A DNA stretch of 64,000 nucleotides from Tenrec ecaudatus (Eukaryota; Chordata; Mammalia; Afrosoricida; Tenrecidae). The position numbers and the translations under genes are program-made. The DNA is taken from NCBI RefSeq assembly GCF_050624435.1, contig NC_134543.1, positions 123,580,475-123,644,474 on the forward strand, given 5' to 3'. Positions 36,701 to 51,700 of this stretch are shown piece after piece. Numbering within the stretch: position 1 is the first letter of the stretch; every line of letters starts with the position of its first letter. The notes under the pieces are model-generated. The model ran no database searches, was not told the origin of the DNA, and saw only the letters and a program-made list of their open reading frames with translations.

Positions 36701-39700
36701 GTAATATTGGCATGGTCTCTAAATTCAGATGGGATAAGCTCATGGTCATATTTTGTCTCTCATATACATAGTTTAATTTTCTTCAGCTTCATCTTGAACT
36801 TTCATATGAGTAAAATTGATGATTTGTTCCACAAATGGCCCCTACCTTTTTTCTAACTGACAGTATTTTTTTCCCCAAAGTCTCTTTCCACAAAAATCTT
36901 TTAAGTATTTCATCCAGTGAGGTCGTGTAAAATCTCATTTATAATGGTGAAATAGCAGTAATCTCAGTGAGTAAATCATATAATCTACAGCATCAGTTCT
37001 ATAAACATAGGCCATATTTTCTGACTATCAATTCCTTTCTGTCTCCAACTTCTGCATCCCAATCACCAGAAATTTATCTAGGCATTCTGATAGCATGTTT
37101 GATCAATTCCAGGCTACAACAGTTGGTGAAAGATCTCCCATTCCATCATCTTTTGACATTTGTGGCTGCTTAAATCTTAATAGTGGTATTAACTAGTCTT
37201 CCATGTAGATGTGTGCACATAATCGCGGACAGCGCTTCCCTTCAGGATGTGTTTGTTTGGTGTATCATATAGGAAGGTTTTCGTTAACTCAAAGTTGTAA
37301 AGATTTAACCCTACATTGTAGTCTAGGAATTACATACTTTCAAGTTCCTACATTAAGTTTATAACCCATTTGATTAAATTCTGAGAACAGTGTGAGGAAG
37401 GTATCTATCTTCCTGCCTTGACATGTGGGTACCCAGGTGTCTGAGCACGATTTCCTATGTGAAGTATCTTAGCATCAACTGACCGAACACATGAGGGCCC
37501 ATTTCTAAACTTGCCTTCCATTCCACTGGCTTGGGAGTCTGCTCCTACCCCTGCACTGAGTGATCTTGATCACAGGAGTTCCGCAGTGTGTTTTGAAATT
37601 GGGAAATGTGAGCTCTCCACTTTAGTTCATTTTCATGACTGTTTTGACTATTTGGGCTACTCTGAAACTCCATATGAATTTTTGAATCACCTTACACATT
37701 TCTACAAAGAAGGGAGGTAAGATTTTACTACGGAAATTTAAAACGAGGCTATTTAAAAATAAATTTTTAAATGAGTCAATTGCTTGTAAGGGCTAAAGAA
37801 CCTAGCACATTCCCACATGCCTGATGAAAACAGCACGGGAAGTCTGGGTCATAATTTACCACTTAAGGGTGTAGGGTGACGTCGGACAGTGTAAGATATG
37901 ACATAATAATAATAATTTATCAATTATCAAGAGTTCATGAGGGAGGAGGGGGGGAGGGAGTGGGGAGGGAGGGGAAAATGAGGAGGGCTCATGTAGAAGG
38001 CAAATGTTTTGAGAATGATGATGGCAACCTATGTACAAATGTGATTGACACAAATGGATGTCTGTATGGATTGTGATAAGAGTTGTATGAGCCACCAATA
38101 CAATGAATGTTAAAAAAAAGAATAAAAAAGTACCACTTGATCTTTGTATATTCATTACATAATAAATTTGTGACTATGAATATCAAAGTCAGTTAGTAAG
38201 TCTCTTAATCAATAATCTAGCAACGACACTGACTGGTAAACCCCCATGCATCCGCCCTTCAGATCTACACAGGAATGAGCGCCCGCTTACCTTCCACGGG
38301 TTTTGTTATTATTCCAGTCACTCCTCCAAACACTCCCTGGAAGAGAAGTCAGTCATAAAGCGCATCTGAACGCGCGGTGCTTCACGTGAAGCCCACCACT
38401 AGAGGTCTCTATCGACGTAGCAAAGATAACTTGAAGGACAAATAAAATTCAGAACTCATTTCATAACATGAACAACATGCACTGTGGTTCCAAAAGGACT
38501 ATGTCACGGCACATTTTAAATGAGCTTCCCTTGTAGGAGTAAAATTTTCTATGAGAAAGAACAAGAAAGTACTTGAAAAGATTTTAAATTTGTATCTGGC
38601 ACTGATCAGCTATGGAACCGTGATCGATTCAATTGGTTATTTTATGGCTTCTACGTGAATGAAACGAGTCACGTCAAATAATATTTAAAATTTAATTGTG
38701 AGACTTAAAAAGGCTAATTTGCAGTTTGTGGAAGTGGAAGGACCCTCCCAAGCACAGCAAAGTGCTTCAGAGGATGTGAGCTACATGTCACACACACAGT
38801 AGGAGTAGTGTGCTCAAATTATGTCCAAAATTAAAGCCTCAATTAAAGCCTTAATGACTGTCCAAGTAAGCATAACTACTAAAACTCACTGCTATCACAT
38901 CAATCCCGACCCAGAGACCCCAGGCCAGAGAAGAAGTGCCCTTGTGGTTTTCCTAGTCTGTAAATTTCTACAGGCATAGAACGCCTCACCTTTCTCCCAC
39001 ACAGAGGCTGGTGCTTTCAAACTGCTGGTCTTGGGTTTAGCAGCACACATCACAACCCACCAGGTTCTATAGCTTCCCTGACATAAATGTATACAAAAAT
39101 AACTGAAAGGTACAGACTGAACTGAAAAAGCTTAGATACCACGGAGAAGAGATGGAGAAACAACAAAAGACCGTTTAAGCTTTAGCTGTCATGTTTTAGT
39201 TATGTACAAGGAGAAGAGTATTCATACTTCATTTGTGTGTTAAGGTGCTGAAAAGTAATGGAAGACAGTGCCTGGTTTGCAACACTTAACTTGTACGCAC
39301 CTCTTCTGTCCGAATGGCCTAACGAGGAGGAGCTGACGCACCCTCAACCCCCAGTTCCAAACACTGAGCACACTCTCAGCCTCTTACTTCTCCTGCTTCC
39401 ACCCTAATGTTACCTGCCACCGCTACAGTGTCACTCCAGTTCACGTGCCAAACAAGGTCCGGGAATTTTGGAAATAGATCTAGTGGTAAAACTTAACAGA
39501 AACCCCATAAGGCATCCTTAACAACCCTGGAGTCACATATGGTGGCTCCGATTTTGAACCAGCAGCCAGAGAACACACTTCAAAACATATAAAAGCTGAG
39601 CATTTCATGAAGCAGGTGACTTACTTGCAGCAGGCCCTTTCCTCCTCTGGCTAGGCTGTCTCCGAAATCTTTAGGCTGTCGGCCCATTTCTTCTCTCCTT

Positions 39701-42700
39701 TTTTGCTGATATTCCTTGTCCATTGTGATTGCTGCCAACCCTTTTCCAACAGAGCCGGTGATTCTCGAGACCACGCCTGCGGCACCACCTGCCAAAGGCC
39801 CAGATAAGCCACACACTGTTTCTTGAAAGCAATGATCACAACACACAGTGTACAACTAAAGCTACGGCTATTGTTGGGAGCACCGCTTCCATTCTGACTC
39901 ACAGTGACCTCATGCACTAGAACTCTACTGCCTGAGCCTGCTTTCTTGGCTGAAGTCTTTTGTAATGGAAGCCAATGGACCAAATTCAAACCCACTGCCA
40001 TACAGGGTCTCCACAGTTGTGGAACTTTACGAAAAGAGACATCCTCATCTCTCTCTTGCAGAGTGGCTGGTGGATTTTAACCACAGAACTTGAAGGTAGG
40101 AGCCCCAAACCTAGCCCACAGTGCCACCAAGATGCCTTATGGAAGCAGACAACCAGTCTATCTCCCACAGAGGCTGCACAATTTTAATTGCCAACCTTTT
40201 CATTAATGGCCACAAGGGTTTCTTGCTTTAAACTAACATATGTATAAAATTCTCTCTTATACATAAAAAATCCAGAAATGTGGTCTTCCGAATTCCCAAT
40301 GCTCCTCAAAGGCAAGGATGGTGAGACATTGTTTCACGTACTTTGGACATGTACGTAATCAGGAAAGATCAGTTCCTGGAAAATGACATCATGTTTGGTA
40401 AAGTAGCGGGGCAGCAAAAAAGAGGCAGACCCTACAGCGACAACACCAGAGGCACAGTGTGGGAATTCCACCCGATCTGATCTCACCACACCGAGGCAAA
40501 ACACTAAGGGCATGCAACAGAACAGCAAGGAGAACAGAGCAATGAAGTCCCCAGGGAGTACCAAAAATTAACGTTGGGGCCATGCCTTGGCACCCCATCA
40601 GACTCCACCGGAAACCACTCCTAAAGGCCAACAAACAGTCCTTGAACTAACTACAGGCCTTTCTTTTTCATTGTTGTCGTTTCGTCATTGGTTTTTTGTT
40701 GTTGTTGTTGTTTTATTTTCAATTGTTGCTTTGTTTCGCTCTGTCTTATTTTTGTGCGTGTTATTATCTCAACAGGTCTGTCTAAATAAGATAGGCTGGA
40801 AGAACAATCTGGAGGAGAGAACAATGGGACCAATGGTTCCAGGGGGACATGGTAGAGGGGGAGGTGAGGGGGAAAGAAGTGATGTTAACAAACCCAAGGA
40901 CAAGGGAACAGCAAGTGATCCAAGTCAGTGGTGAGGAGGGTGTAGGAGCCCTGGTAGGCCATGACCAAGGGTAATGTAACCAAGAGGAATTACTGACACA
41001 CCAATGAAGGCTGAGTGTGATAGTGGGACAAGAGGAAAGAGCAAGGAGGCACAGGGCATTTATAGAGGTCTAAACAAAGCCATGCACGTATGTAAATATA
41101 TTTATATATCAGGATGGGGAAATAAATCTATGTGTTTATATTTATAGATTTAGTGTTCCGGTAGCTGATGGACATAGGGCCTCTGCTCAAGTACTGCCTC
41201 AATGCAAGAACACTTTGATCTATTAAATTGGCATTCCATAATGCTCACCTTCCAGACATGATCCCTGAAAACAAATGGGTCCATAAGCAAATGTGGTGAA
41301 GAAAGCTGATGGTGCCCGGCCATCAAAAGATATAGTCTGGGGTCTTAAAAGACTTGAAGGTAAACTAGTGCCATCTAGCTCAGAAGCAACAAAACCTCTA
41401 TGTGATCACAAGGTGCCAAAAGGATTGGTTATCAGGCATCAAAGAACAAAAAATCATATAATTGTGTGCTTACCTCCCTGATATGATTGCTGAAGACAAA
41501 TGGGTGCATAAGCAAATGTGTTGAAGAAAACTGATGGTACATAGCTATCAATAGATATAGCATCTGGGGTCTTAATGGCTTGAAGGTAAACAAGCGGCCA
41601 TCTAACTCAGAAGCAACAAAAGCCAACATGGAAGAAGCACACCAGTCTGTGTGATCATGAGGTGTTGAAGGTATCATGTATCAGGCATCAAAGAACAAAA
41701 AAATCAAATCATTGTGGACGAGGGGGAGTGCAGATTGGGGACCCAACACACATCTGCAGGCAACTGGACATCCCCTTACAGAAAGATTGTGGGGAGGAGA
41801 CAAGTCAGTCAGGGTGCAGGGTATCAATGATGAAACACACAACTTTCCTCTAGTTCCTAAATGCTTCCTTCTCCCCCACTATCATGATCCCAATTCTAAC
41901 TTACAAATCTGTCTAGACCAGAGGATGTACACTGGTACAGATGGGAACTGGAAACACAGGGAATCCAGGCCGGATGATCCCTTAGGACCAGGGGTGAGAG
42001 TGGCAATACTGGGAGGGTGGAGGGAGGGTGGGGTAGAAAGGGGAAACCGATCACAAGGCTCTACATATAACCTCCTTGCTGGGGGACGGAAAACAGAAAA
42101 GTGGGTGAAGGGAGATGTCAAACAGCGTCAGCGATGACAAAATAATAATTTCTAGATTATCAAGGGTTCATGGGGGCGGGGGGAGCAGGGAGGGAGGAAA
42201 TAATGAGCAGCTGATGCCAGAGGCTTAAGTAGAGGGCAACGAATGTACAGATGTGCTTAACATGATGGAGGGATGTATGGATTGTGATCAGAGTCGTGTG
42301 AGCCGCAATAAAAGGATTAAGGAAACGAGGCAGGCCCTTGGTGGGAGGCGCTGACACCGCCGCGGCTGCAGCACTGGGCTCCGCAGAAGGACAGCGGGGA
42401 GGACGGCGTGGGGCCAGGCAGGGTGCCAGAGGGCTGCTGTGAGTCAGAACCAACTCGATACCATCTACCAGCAAACTCATTTCTCAATTACCGAGGAGAA
42501 CTAAATGATCTAAAGTGCATTAACTCAGCGCTACAAAGACTTTAAAAAAAAAGTGAAGGGTCAGTGCTACAAGTCTTTTATAAGTGTTTTTATAAAATTG
42601 ATCCGGTTTATGAATTGTAAGCATGTTTTTATAAGCAATATACTTTGTAGTAACTATAATGAAATACATAAATATATATACTTACACACGCAAGTATGTG

Positions 42701-45700
42701 ATACAAACCTACTGTGTGTCCAAAGAGACTTCTTACTCCAATCACTAAACCCTCAGCAAATTCTTCAGGGCCCTGAACAGCACCCTGGCATTACCAAAAA
42801 GAAAAGGGGCGGGGGCTTTATAAGGATATGTCTTTAAAGTTTAAATACATCTGAGCCTTTTAAACTAATATTTCAGGTTTCCACGATGAAGAATCTGTAA
42901 TTAAACTCCCTAACATTGAGATGACATCATTTTTACCCATTACTCTCAAAAACGGAAGCCATATCTATTGATTATAATTGAGGGCACTTTCACTCCACGT
43001 GATCTCAACACGGTCTCTAAGAAGCAAAACCAAGTAGATGACAATCACTGGTTTGCATCACTGGCTGTGGCTGAGCTCTTACAACCACGTCCTGTCAGAC
43101 GTGTGCAGCCAGCCCCACTGGTGGCAAAGCTGAGAGTACAGCGCGGCCTTTCTCCTGCGCTCTCTCGTTCCCATCCATTCTCTCTCCTTGGGCGTTCTAC
43201 AGCCACCACACTTGGGCATTGAACGTTAAGGCTTAAATATGAAACAAAGCCAGTAATCTTCTAGTGCTCCATGAATCTTCTCCTTGGTGGTGAAACAATC
43301 TGAAATTGTCTTATGCTATCTCATATCCCAAACATTCTCACAACGACATGAAATCCTGGGCAACATGGGCATGTGTTATGGCCTGGATAGCTCAACTAAT
43401 CTGAAAACAGCCTTTCAGTGGCACCCCAATGTGTTTTTTGAACATTATTCAATTCCTAGGCAGATACAATTAAAATGCACATTATAATTAGCTTATAAAG
43501 ACATAAACACCCATTTTTCTATACCTATGCTTTAAAAAAGAGGAATACCTGAAAGGGCTCATAGAATAAAGCTTCAACTCCTTCAGAAAGCCCTCTAATT
43601 AATCCATACGGGTTTCCAAGCACATCTAAACCCAGCACAAGGACATACATCTGTTTCAAGAACTAAAAGAAAGAAGAAATAAATAAATTAAGTCCTTTGT
43701 GACGCTTCTGGGATGCAAAACGGAGGTGGGGGAGGGAAGGTGACTCCATGAGGCCTGTGGTAAAGGAAAGCAGAATATGGTACCAGCCATCGTGTCCACT
43801 AACAATTCTGAGGACGGCTAGGGCTGGGCAGTGCTTCCTCTGCTGTACACAGGGTCGCCACGAGTCGGAACCGACTAACAACAACATGCTAAATTTCTGC
43901 ATGGCGTTTGAGACACAGGTCTGCCATGGACCAGATATATGACCTTGGAAAATCACTTTGTTTCAATAGGTCTGTTTTCTCACTTATAAAATGGGAGCTT
44001 ACATTGATCTTGCATGATCAACAATCTATATTACACAAATGCATAATTCAATCATTGCTATTTATAGTTTTACCTTAGCTTCACTATTCAATTACATAGG
44101 GGATAAGTAGCAACTGAACCAAGGGAAAACAGATCAATATTTGAACATGTAATAACCATAATGTCTCTATCCATCATAGGAAGATCTTTCATCAAAGGAA
44201 GCAAAGCAAGCTTATCACCCTGAATTCTAGGACACAGTAATGGCCCCCATGGGGCCTTTAACAACTATGACGTCATTCTGTGACATCTGAACCACAGAGC
44301 AACCTGGCTTAGACTTCCTCTCAGGGATCCACTAGATTGTCTTTAGAAACCACCCTCACTGAATAAGCAAGCTGCAATGAGCTCCAATCTAAATCACTAT
44401 TCTTTTCGAAAGTGGTCACCACACGAAGGGACGGCCCTGGAGGAAAAATGTTCAAGGTGTTTATCAGGATAAATAAGTAAAAAGCGGTATGGAGTTCATC
44501 ATTCCAGAAAAGTACTAGGCAAGGAGATTGCTAACTGAGGCAATTCAGGCAGATTTACCACACCCTGTGCAAGCTCATAGCAACATCTTATGCAGGAATT
44601 TTAAGAAGCACGTTCTTTAAGAGCTACTGTAAGAGGGGATTACCTGTTCAGTGTAATGTCGAACAACACTCCAAATGAGCTGGTCTCTCTTGTAAAACTG
44701 ATAGCGAATTTCATAATAAGCAAGTCTGAGAAGAGAAAAAGAAAATTTTCACAGGAACTAAAATTATGTTCTGAAAAGGTAATACTTAACATAAAATGAA
44801 TCACAGCTAATTCTTTCACAAGTAATTTTACACATATGCCACAAACAATTGAGGACTGATAGTGTACTATGATACACAAACCATCATTATAAACATAGGA
44901 CATTTGCTATAAATCTTAAACTAATATGAGCAGCAAGGCTTTAAAAAGTCATCCGTAATCTACCACACCCTGTGGATTTTTTTCATCTTTTCCTACTATT
45001 GATTTGCTTCTCCTTGCAATTGTGAATTATTGAAAACATTCTGTATTGCCACTTCCATATTCAGCACTGTGGATAAGTATTTCTCCGTGTTATTTAAATT
45101 CTATATAACTGTTTCTAGTGGTGAACAACATTCTACCAGATGGGCATTTTCATAATGTACAGAGGTCCAATTTCTGGTTCAGTAATTACTGTTCCCTATG
45201 CATCTTCTTATAAGAACCTCTGAGGCACAGTGGGGTCTGTGTCAGGGTGCTGTGCACAAACAGTTGAACCCCACCCATCAGAGAAAGATGAGACCTTCTG
45301 CTTCAGCAAATACTTACAGCCTCAAAAACCCAGACAGGGACAGTCCTACTCTGTCCTGCACACGGTGGCTATGCGTCAGGATGGGCCGGATGGCAGTGAA
45401 TTTGGCTTTGGGGTGTATCTTGTGGTCTTTTGTGATTCAAGATAGTTTCTGGACTGAAATCTCAACACAGGATTACTGAGGCAAAGAGTACAAAAATATT
45501 TAAAACTCTTTATTCAGTTTCTACTTAACCTAATCATAAACAGCAAAAAGAGGGGGGGTCCATTTCTCAAACTCATTCTTCTCTAGTGTTAGAAGTGCGT
45601 ATCTAGTATCTATATTGGAGACTTCAACAAGTTTGTAGAAAATGAAATTAAAAGACAGTTAATTTTTTTTCACATTTTTAAAGCACATTTTCTCCTGTGT

Positions 45701-48700
45701 AAATTATCACTGTCTTCTGGCCATTATTGCTGTTGAAATCTTGAAGTTTTAAAAATTAATATAAAAACCATGAAATGTTCTCTGTCATGTTCATCCTTAC
45801 ATTTCCCCATTCTTTTTCTATGATTGTTTATAATATTTTGTTATAGTGCCTAATCTTTACATGATCAAATTTATTATTTCCCATTGGGATTTTTTTCCAT
45901 TGCTTTCTTTTATGCTTAGAAAGATTTCCTCTGTTCAGAGACTGGAATAACAACTATGTTTTAAAAATCTCTGAATTCCTCTGAAATTTGGTAGTATACA
46001 TGTGAGGTGGGAAATGGATTTTTATTCCAAAATTCAATTAACATGCATTCAATTGTTAAATATCTGGCACATATAAATATTCTCATATTGAATGCAGCAA
46101 TGAGTTCTTATTCTCTGTATATACATCATATGATGACATCAAAAGCTCATTTATCCAATCGCTGTTTTAAAACATTTATAAAAAAATTATGATGTACTGA
46201 AATAATTAAATTTTCCTCAAATAATCTTTCCTCCTACATTATTATATTCCTTAGAGATAAATAAGCAAAGGAAATATAAGGGTTCTTTCTTTACCCTTTC
46301 TTCTAGAGAAAGTAAGCATGCCCACAAGTACAATGAGAAGGAGACAACACTCTCCAAGGGTCACTGAGTAAGCATTTTCCTAAGCTAGCATCGAGCCCCA
46401 AGAGCAAACCACCCAGAAAGAGAACCTCGGGACCAAAGCCTCCCAGAACAGTCAGACGGTTCTTACTGAAATATGAGGTCGTCCATGTCAGTCAGAGTCG
46501 CTCCTATGCTTTTCAGCAGCAAGTTGACGGAATGAATTGCAATCATTTCTTGTTTCCCTTTGTCCGATTCTTCACCTCCAGAACCCAAAGACAGACTCAA
46601 ATGCAACTAAAAGAAAGTAATTTTTATGAAAGAACCATTTATCAACTACACACTAAGACAGCCGGTCTTCCAAACACTAGAACTTTCCATTACATCCAAA
46701 AGAAAGCCACGACGTGCCTCTGCAGACACTGCACAGAAGGACTCAGGGGTCACTGACTCCCACATTTACTTTTCAAAAACTACTAGTCTGTTCCAAAAAC
46801 AGAGCTGCGTTTTATTGAAAAGAGTCTGTAAAATTGGCTCATAAAGAGGGAATTGTACAACAATGGACTAACCATTTCATGAAAAGAGGCATACTGGCAC
46901 ATAAGCAATCTGCCAATTAAAATAATAATCTTTTCTTTTCATCCAATTAAGCTACTCACTTATGACAATTACCAATTCCCCGATAGAATGTAAAAACAAG
47001 TGGGAAAGTTTTAGGATTCCCCATCCATCTTTACGTTAGTAGTTAAATACGTAAATTTCACATTTCCAACGAGCTTGCCTTCTTTGTGTTGAATCATTAC
47101 TGCAACAGTAAAAGAAGACATGGGCGACATGTGATCTGACATGCGTGAATAAACGCTGTACCTCACTGCCCACCCGATGCTGACGCGAGAGAACTTGAAT
47201 TCTAAAAGTGGTCAGGTGACAAAGTGTCAACCTCTCCCCAGAGCAAGACCACTAGGGAATAAGGGAGTTGGTGCGCCTCCTATTACTAATTATCTAGCCT
47301 CATGGAATAACCCTCAGGCTGCTTACACACATGATCTAGTAAATTATGGATCTTTCAAAAACTATTCAGCTCCATGAAGCCATTTTCTAGCTATCACGGA
47401 AATTTAGATAGTAAATATTGTGCGAATGCTTGTTTAAAGTATTGTTCAATTTTACGCGTTGAGTTGCTAACCACAAGGTCAGCTGTTCAAAACCACCGGC
47501 GGTTCCATGGAAGGAAGACAAAGCTTTCTACTCCCGTGAATAGTCAACAGTCTGGTAAACCCACATGAGCAATTTTATGCTGTCCTAGAGAGTCACCATG
47601 AATGGGGATCTTGAATTTTGATATTTGATATTTGAGCTTTGAATGAGAAATAAATTACACATAATTTATCACAAAATACCAGTTTTAAACCCAACACTAT
47701 CAAGATGTCTGAGATCATCAAATTGATAAATCAATTAAGAATAATTCCATTTTATACAGCCATTTATTTAGCCGAGTGCCTTAGTGAATGTAAGTGAAAT
47801 AATGTACTGTAAACAGTTCTGAGGAAAAAAAAAACAGTTCTAAGAAGGTAAAGGATCATTGGCATTTTTAAAAGAGTTACTTAATTCTAAGTCTGGCCCA
47901 TTACACAAGTTTAGAGCGTGATAGTTGGTAGCATTTGTGAATTCACTAAAGAGTCACCTCCCCTATAAAAGCGAGAAAGAACGACAAAAGGATAAAAGAA
48001 AGTGGGTTCATAGAGTACAAAATCAGGCAAGTGAAAGGTATCCAATTTTCCACTTTCTTAGTTACAACCAAATTTTAGGAGAGAGAGGGGAAAGGACCAT
48101 GTCAACTGTGTAATACGTCCTTCAGCATTCCCACATTCTCGCTAAGGCCCATGATAGCTGTCTGTTCAGACAGTGATAGCAGTTTCAGAGTGCAAGCCAA
48201 ACATCCGACGTTGGCAGGCACTTCCACGCCTAATTAAGGAACGCTTGTGTCAGCGTCTTCCCTGAACAAAGGGGCTACTAACTCAAGACTAGAGGACGCA
48301 TGCGCTGGGGGTTTCTCTGCAGGAACTATGGCTACACATATGTTCAAGGGAACTGTCTTAATTATTTCAACTAAGCGATCAAAGTTCCTGCCAAATATTT
48401 GATGCAGTGACTTAGGATCTACATATCTATACAGACTCTTTGAAAGTTCTTAATAATTCTCCCAAAGTTTTCAAATAATCATTACAACAAACCTTAACTG
48501 GAGAAATATGGAAATGTTCGAAGAAACTAAGCATTGATATATCAGTCATTGAAGTCTCCATTAATTCTGTGTTCAGAGCATCAATATCTTGTTGGATTAA
48601 CTTCGTCTGTAAGAAAATTAAACCAAAATGTTCTAGTTTAACCTCTTTGTCCACAACAGCTAGCTTAAAGAAGTTGATGAAATTTTTATTTTATGATTTT

Positions 48701-51700
48701 GCCAAGAAACAAAAATTGATACCCGTTGTCTTTCAGCTTCAGGGTCAGTAGTTGGAGTAAAAAGTGCAACAACAGCGCCTAGAAACCCTTGATCAACTTT
48801 TAAGGCCATTTCCTGAATTAGGACCATGAAATACCTGCGGAGAAAAAGGTCAATGTACAGATCAAAACCTCAGGTGGGGCACCATTTACGCAAACAACGA
48901 GGTTGGAGATAGGACAAGGCTTTCAATTAATGTTCATTCACAAAGGCAGAACCATGACTTGTGTTGGGACTTTGGAGTGAATGTTTTTTTCTTTTGTTAT
49001 GGCGTATCGAGATTTTCGACATCAGTCTGTTGATTTCCAGATGGTATATTTCCAGAACTTTATCCATTTATTTTAGGTTTTCAAATTTGATAAAGGGCAG
49101 TCTTTTATATTATTACGCTATTCTCTATTTTATTTCAGTTGGTTCTGATGTGATGTACCTCTTTCATTTCTATTCTTGATGTTTGCATTTTTGCCTCAGA
49201 ATTATCTAAGACAAGGCTGAAGCAAAACAGATGTGCTAGCTCAGTCTGGCCTGCAGATATGTGATTCCAGACATGTCCAAAGGTTTCCTGTGAGAAAACC
49301 CCTCCATCATATTCCCCTCACTGCACGTGACGATGGTGGTGTTTGCCGACTTCCTCACAGAGCCTCTTTGAGGACTGGAATCACGTATGTGCCATTCTGA
49401 TGCTACATCCTTCAGCCAGACTCAGCAACATGGGTCCCGACGGTAATCTCGGGAAGGTTACAGAATCTCCGCTTCCTCGTATTTGAACGGAGACAATGCT
49501 GGAGTCATTGTGAGGATGCATTTAACCTGGCCCTGAATAAATGCTATTGCTTTCCTTGTAACTGGGCGGGGATATGACCAGTTGATAATAAGACTGTCTA
49601 ATTAGAGTGGGACGCAGCGTCTTTCACTGCTCACTAACACTGAGCACACAGCGTCCCTCAGGCCCAGACTCATCACGTGACGGAAGAGACAAGAACACCG
49701 AGGGGTGCAGCAGGCCCTCACTCTCCTAAAGCCCAGCAGTACTTAGGTCACTGAGAGCTCACGGACTACTTCAGAGTCTAGCTGAGGCCAGTAAAAAGAG
49801 GAGGTACCTTAAGGAATCTTATATTCTAAAATATGTAAAGGCTATTATTAAAATAAGTTTCACCGGAAAAAAAGTTACTTGGTCAACAGTAGATCCGAAC
49901 ATTCAGTTGGGGAAATTTTTGTCTTTGAAACTAACTTGTACATCGTGAAAGAATCCCAGCCACTTCTCACTTCTAGTTTCCTTCTGTTATAACCCCTCGG
50001 ACCGATGTTGGGGTCTGATGGTTTCTAAGGCTCTAACTCTTCAGTTGGGGTTTTTTTTTTTTCAAAACAATTTCGTTTTGTCTAAATATGTACATATACG
50101 TGTTTGTGTATATATGTCTCTATATAGTGTCTATATGTCTCTATATAGTGTCTATATGTCTCTATATAGTGCGTGAGAGTCTATATCGTGTATATAGGTC
50201 TCTACGTGGTGTATGTGTGTGTACATATACACACACAGTCTGTGTAGCGGCACAGCCCACCTCATCAGTGACAGTGTTCCATTAAACCCTTTGTATACGT
50301 GGTTACTCTTGGTTCTTGTTTTCTTTCCCCCCTCCCTCCCTGCCTTTTATTTCCTCCCCCGCCCTTTTCTTTCTTCAGTCTTTAAAGTCATCCTTTGACA
50401 TGAAGCCATCTTTGTTTTCCTTCTCAATAACGGTGTCATCAATTCCTTGTCTTTTCGAGATGGGCTGCTTTGGCTGAGCTAACTGCTCACTGCTCTCTAG
50501 TTTCGTCCGTGCGTTGAGGTGTCCGATGGGCTTGCCAGTGTTTTTACAGGATGCATAGTATTCTGTGGTGTGGATGTACCAGAGTTTGTTTATCCAGTCC
50601 TCTGTGCTGGGTTTAGACTGTTTCCATCATTTTGCTAGGGCAGAAATGGCTGCGAGAAACATGGGTGTGCATTCAGTCTGCTCGTGTTTTGGAAATTCAT
50701 TTTAAGATTCACTTTCTCAAAGAATAAAATGGATCGTCAGAGTCAAGCCTCGCTTCAAATTCCTTTAGGTAGGGGAGTGGTACTCACTTGAACTGCAAGA
50801 CTTTGCTGTAATCGTTGAATCTTGTGATGACACTCACGTCGATGAAGGGTTTAGGCTCTAAGAGAGAGAAGCATGAAAACCCCAGTCAAGGTTTCGACAA
50901 GAGCAACGCAATTTTCACTTAGATTTGTAATGGGATCGACCTGGACTGCACATTCTCATCATGATTCTTACGGAATTATTTACCAGAATCCAGAGCTATA
51001 GATTTTGGAGGGGCCACAGGATGAAACACAACAGGGAACATGGTGCCGGGTAACTGATTATCAACCTGAAAGAAAAGAAAAACCAATTCAGCAGAATTTT
51101 AAAATAAATGAAACATAGCCTGTTGGTTAGGAAACAGGATTTTGGAAGATGCCAATGCAGGTCTGAAGTATCTGCGTATCCATGTCCGTGGTGCTACTAG
51201 AAGTTTCACTTTGAATCTATAAAGCAGAAGTTGCATCTACCTCAGCAAGGGCAAGCCTTTCAATTAAGGCAGACAAAATCTCTCTGAATCAATTGTTGTA
51301 ACATTGTGCAGCAACGACACCGTCAATGGAAACATTTATATCTAATATCATGTGAGATTTCAACTCTCTATAATCTAAGTGGTATCAATAGAAACCGGTA
51401 TGAAATTAGAGGATAACAAGGAAGAAGAAAAAGAATAAACATACTTTAAGTACGAGTCCTCGTGAGAAGTTGAAAGAAAAAAAGGAGCAGAGGGAATATC
51501 TAAAAATAAGGCTCACTGAAGTCCTCCTCTGCTCTTCCCTGAAGAACGACAAAGGTTCTAAGAAAATAAATCACAGACTTGACGAGTAAGACTGTTTGTG
51601 CTAGTTAACTGATCAAAGTAAACAGCCTCCCAAGTCACAGGGGCTTAGGAACTGAATTGTCAGTAAGGTGTTGAGTCCACAAAATACAGGAAAAAGGGGG

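Noticed and set aside
40587-40934. 115-codon plus-strand open frame
   Set aside because: Lies entirely in L1 3'UTR; the hydrophobic run is translation of the TTG-rich stretch.
50109-50235. CRISPR-like array
   Set aside because: Direct tandem repeats without unique spacers in a vertebrate intron.
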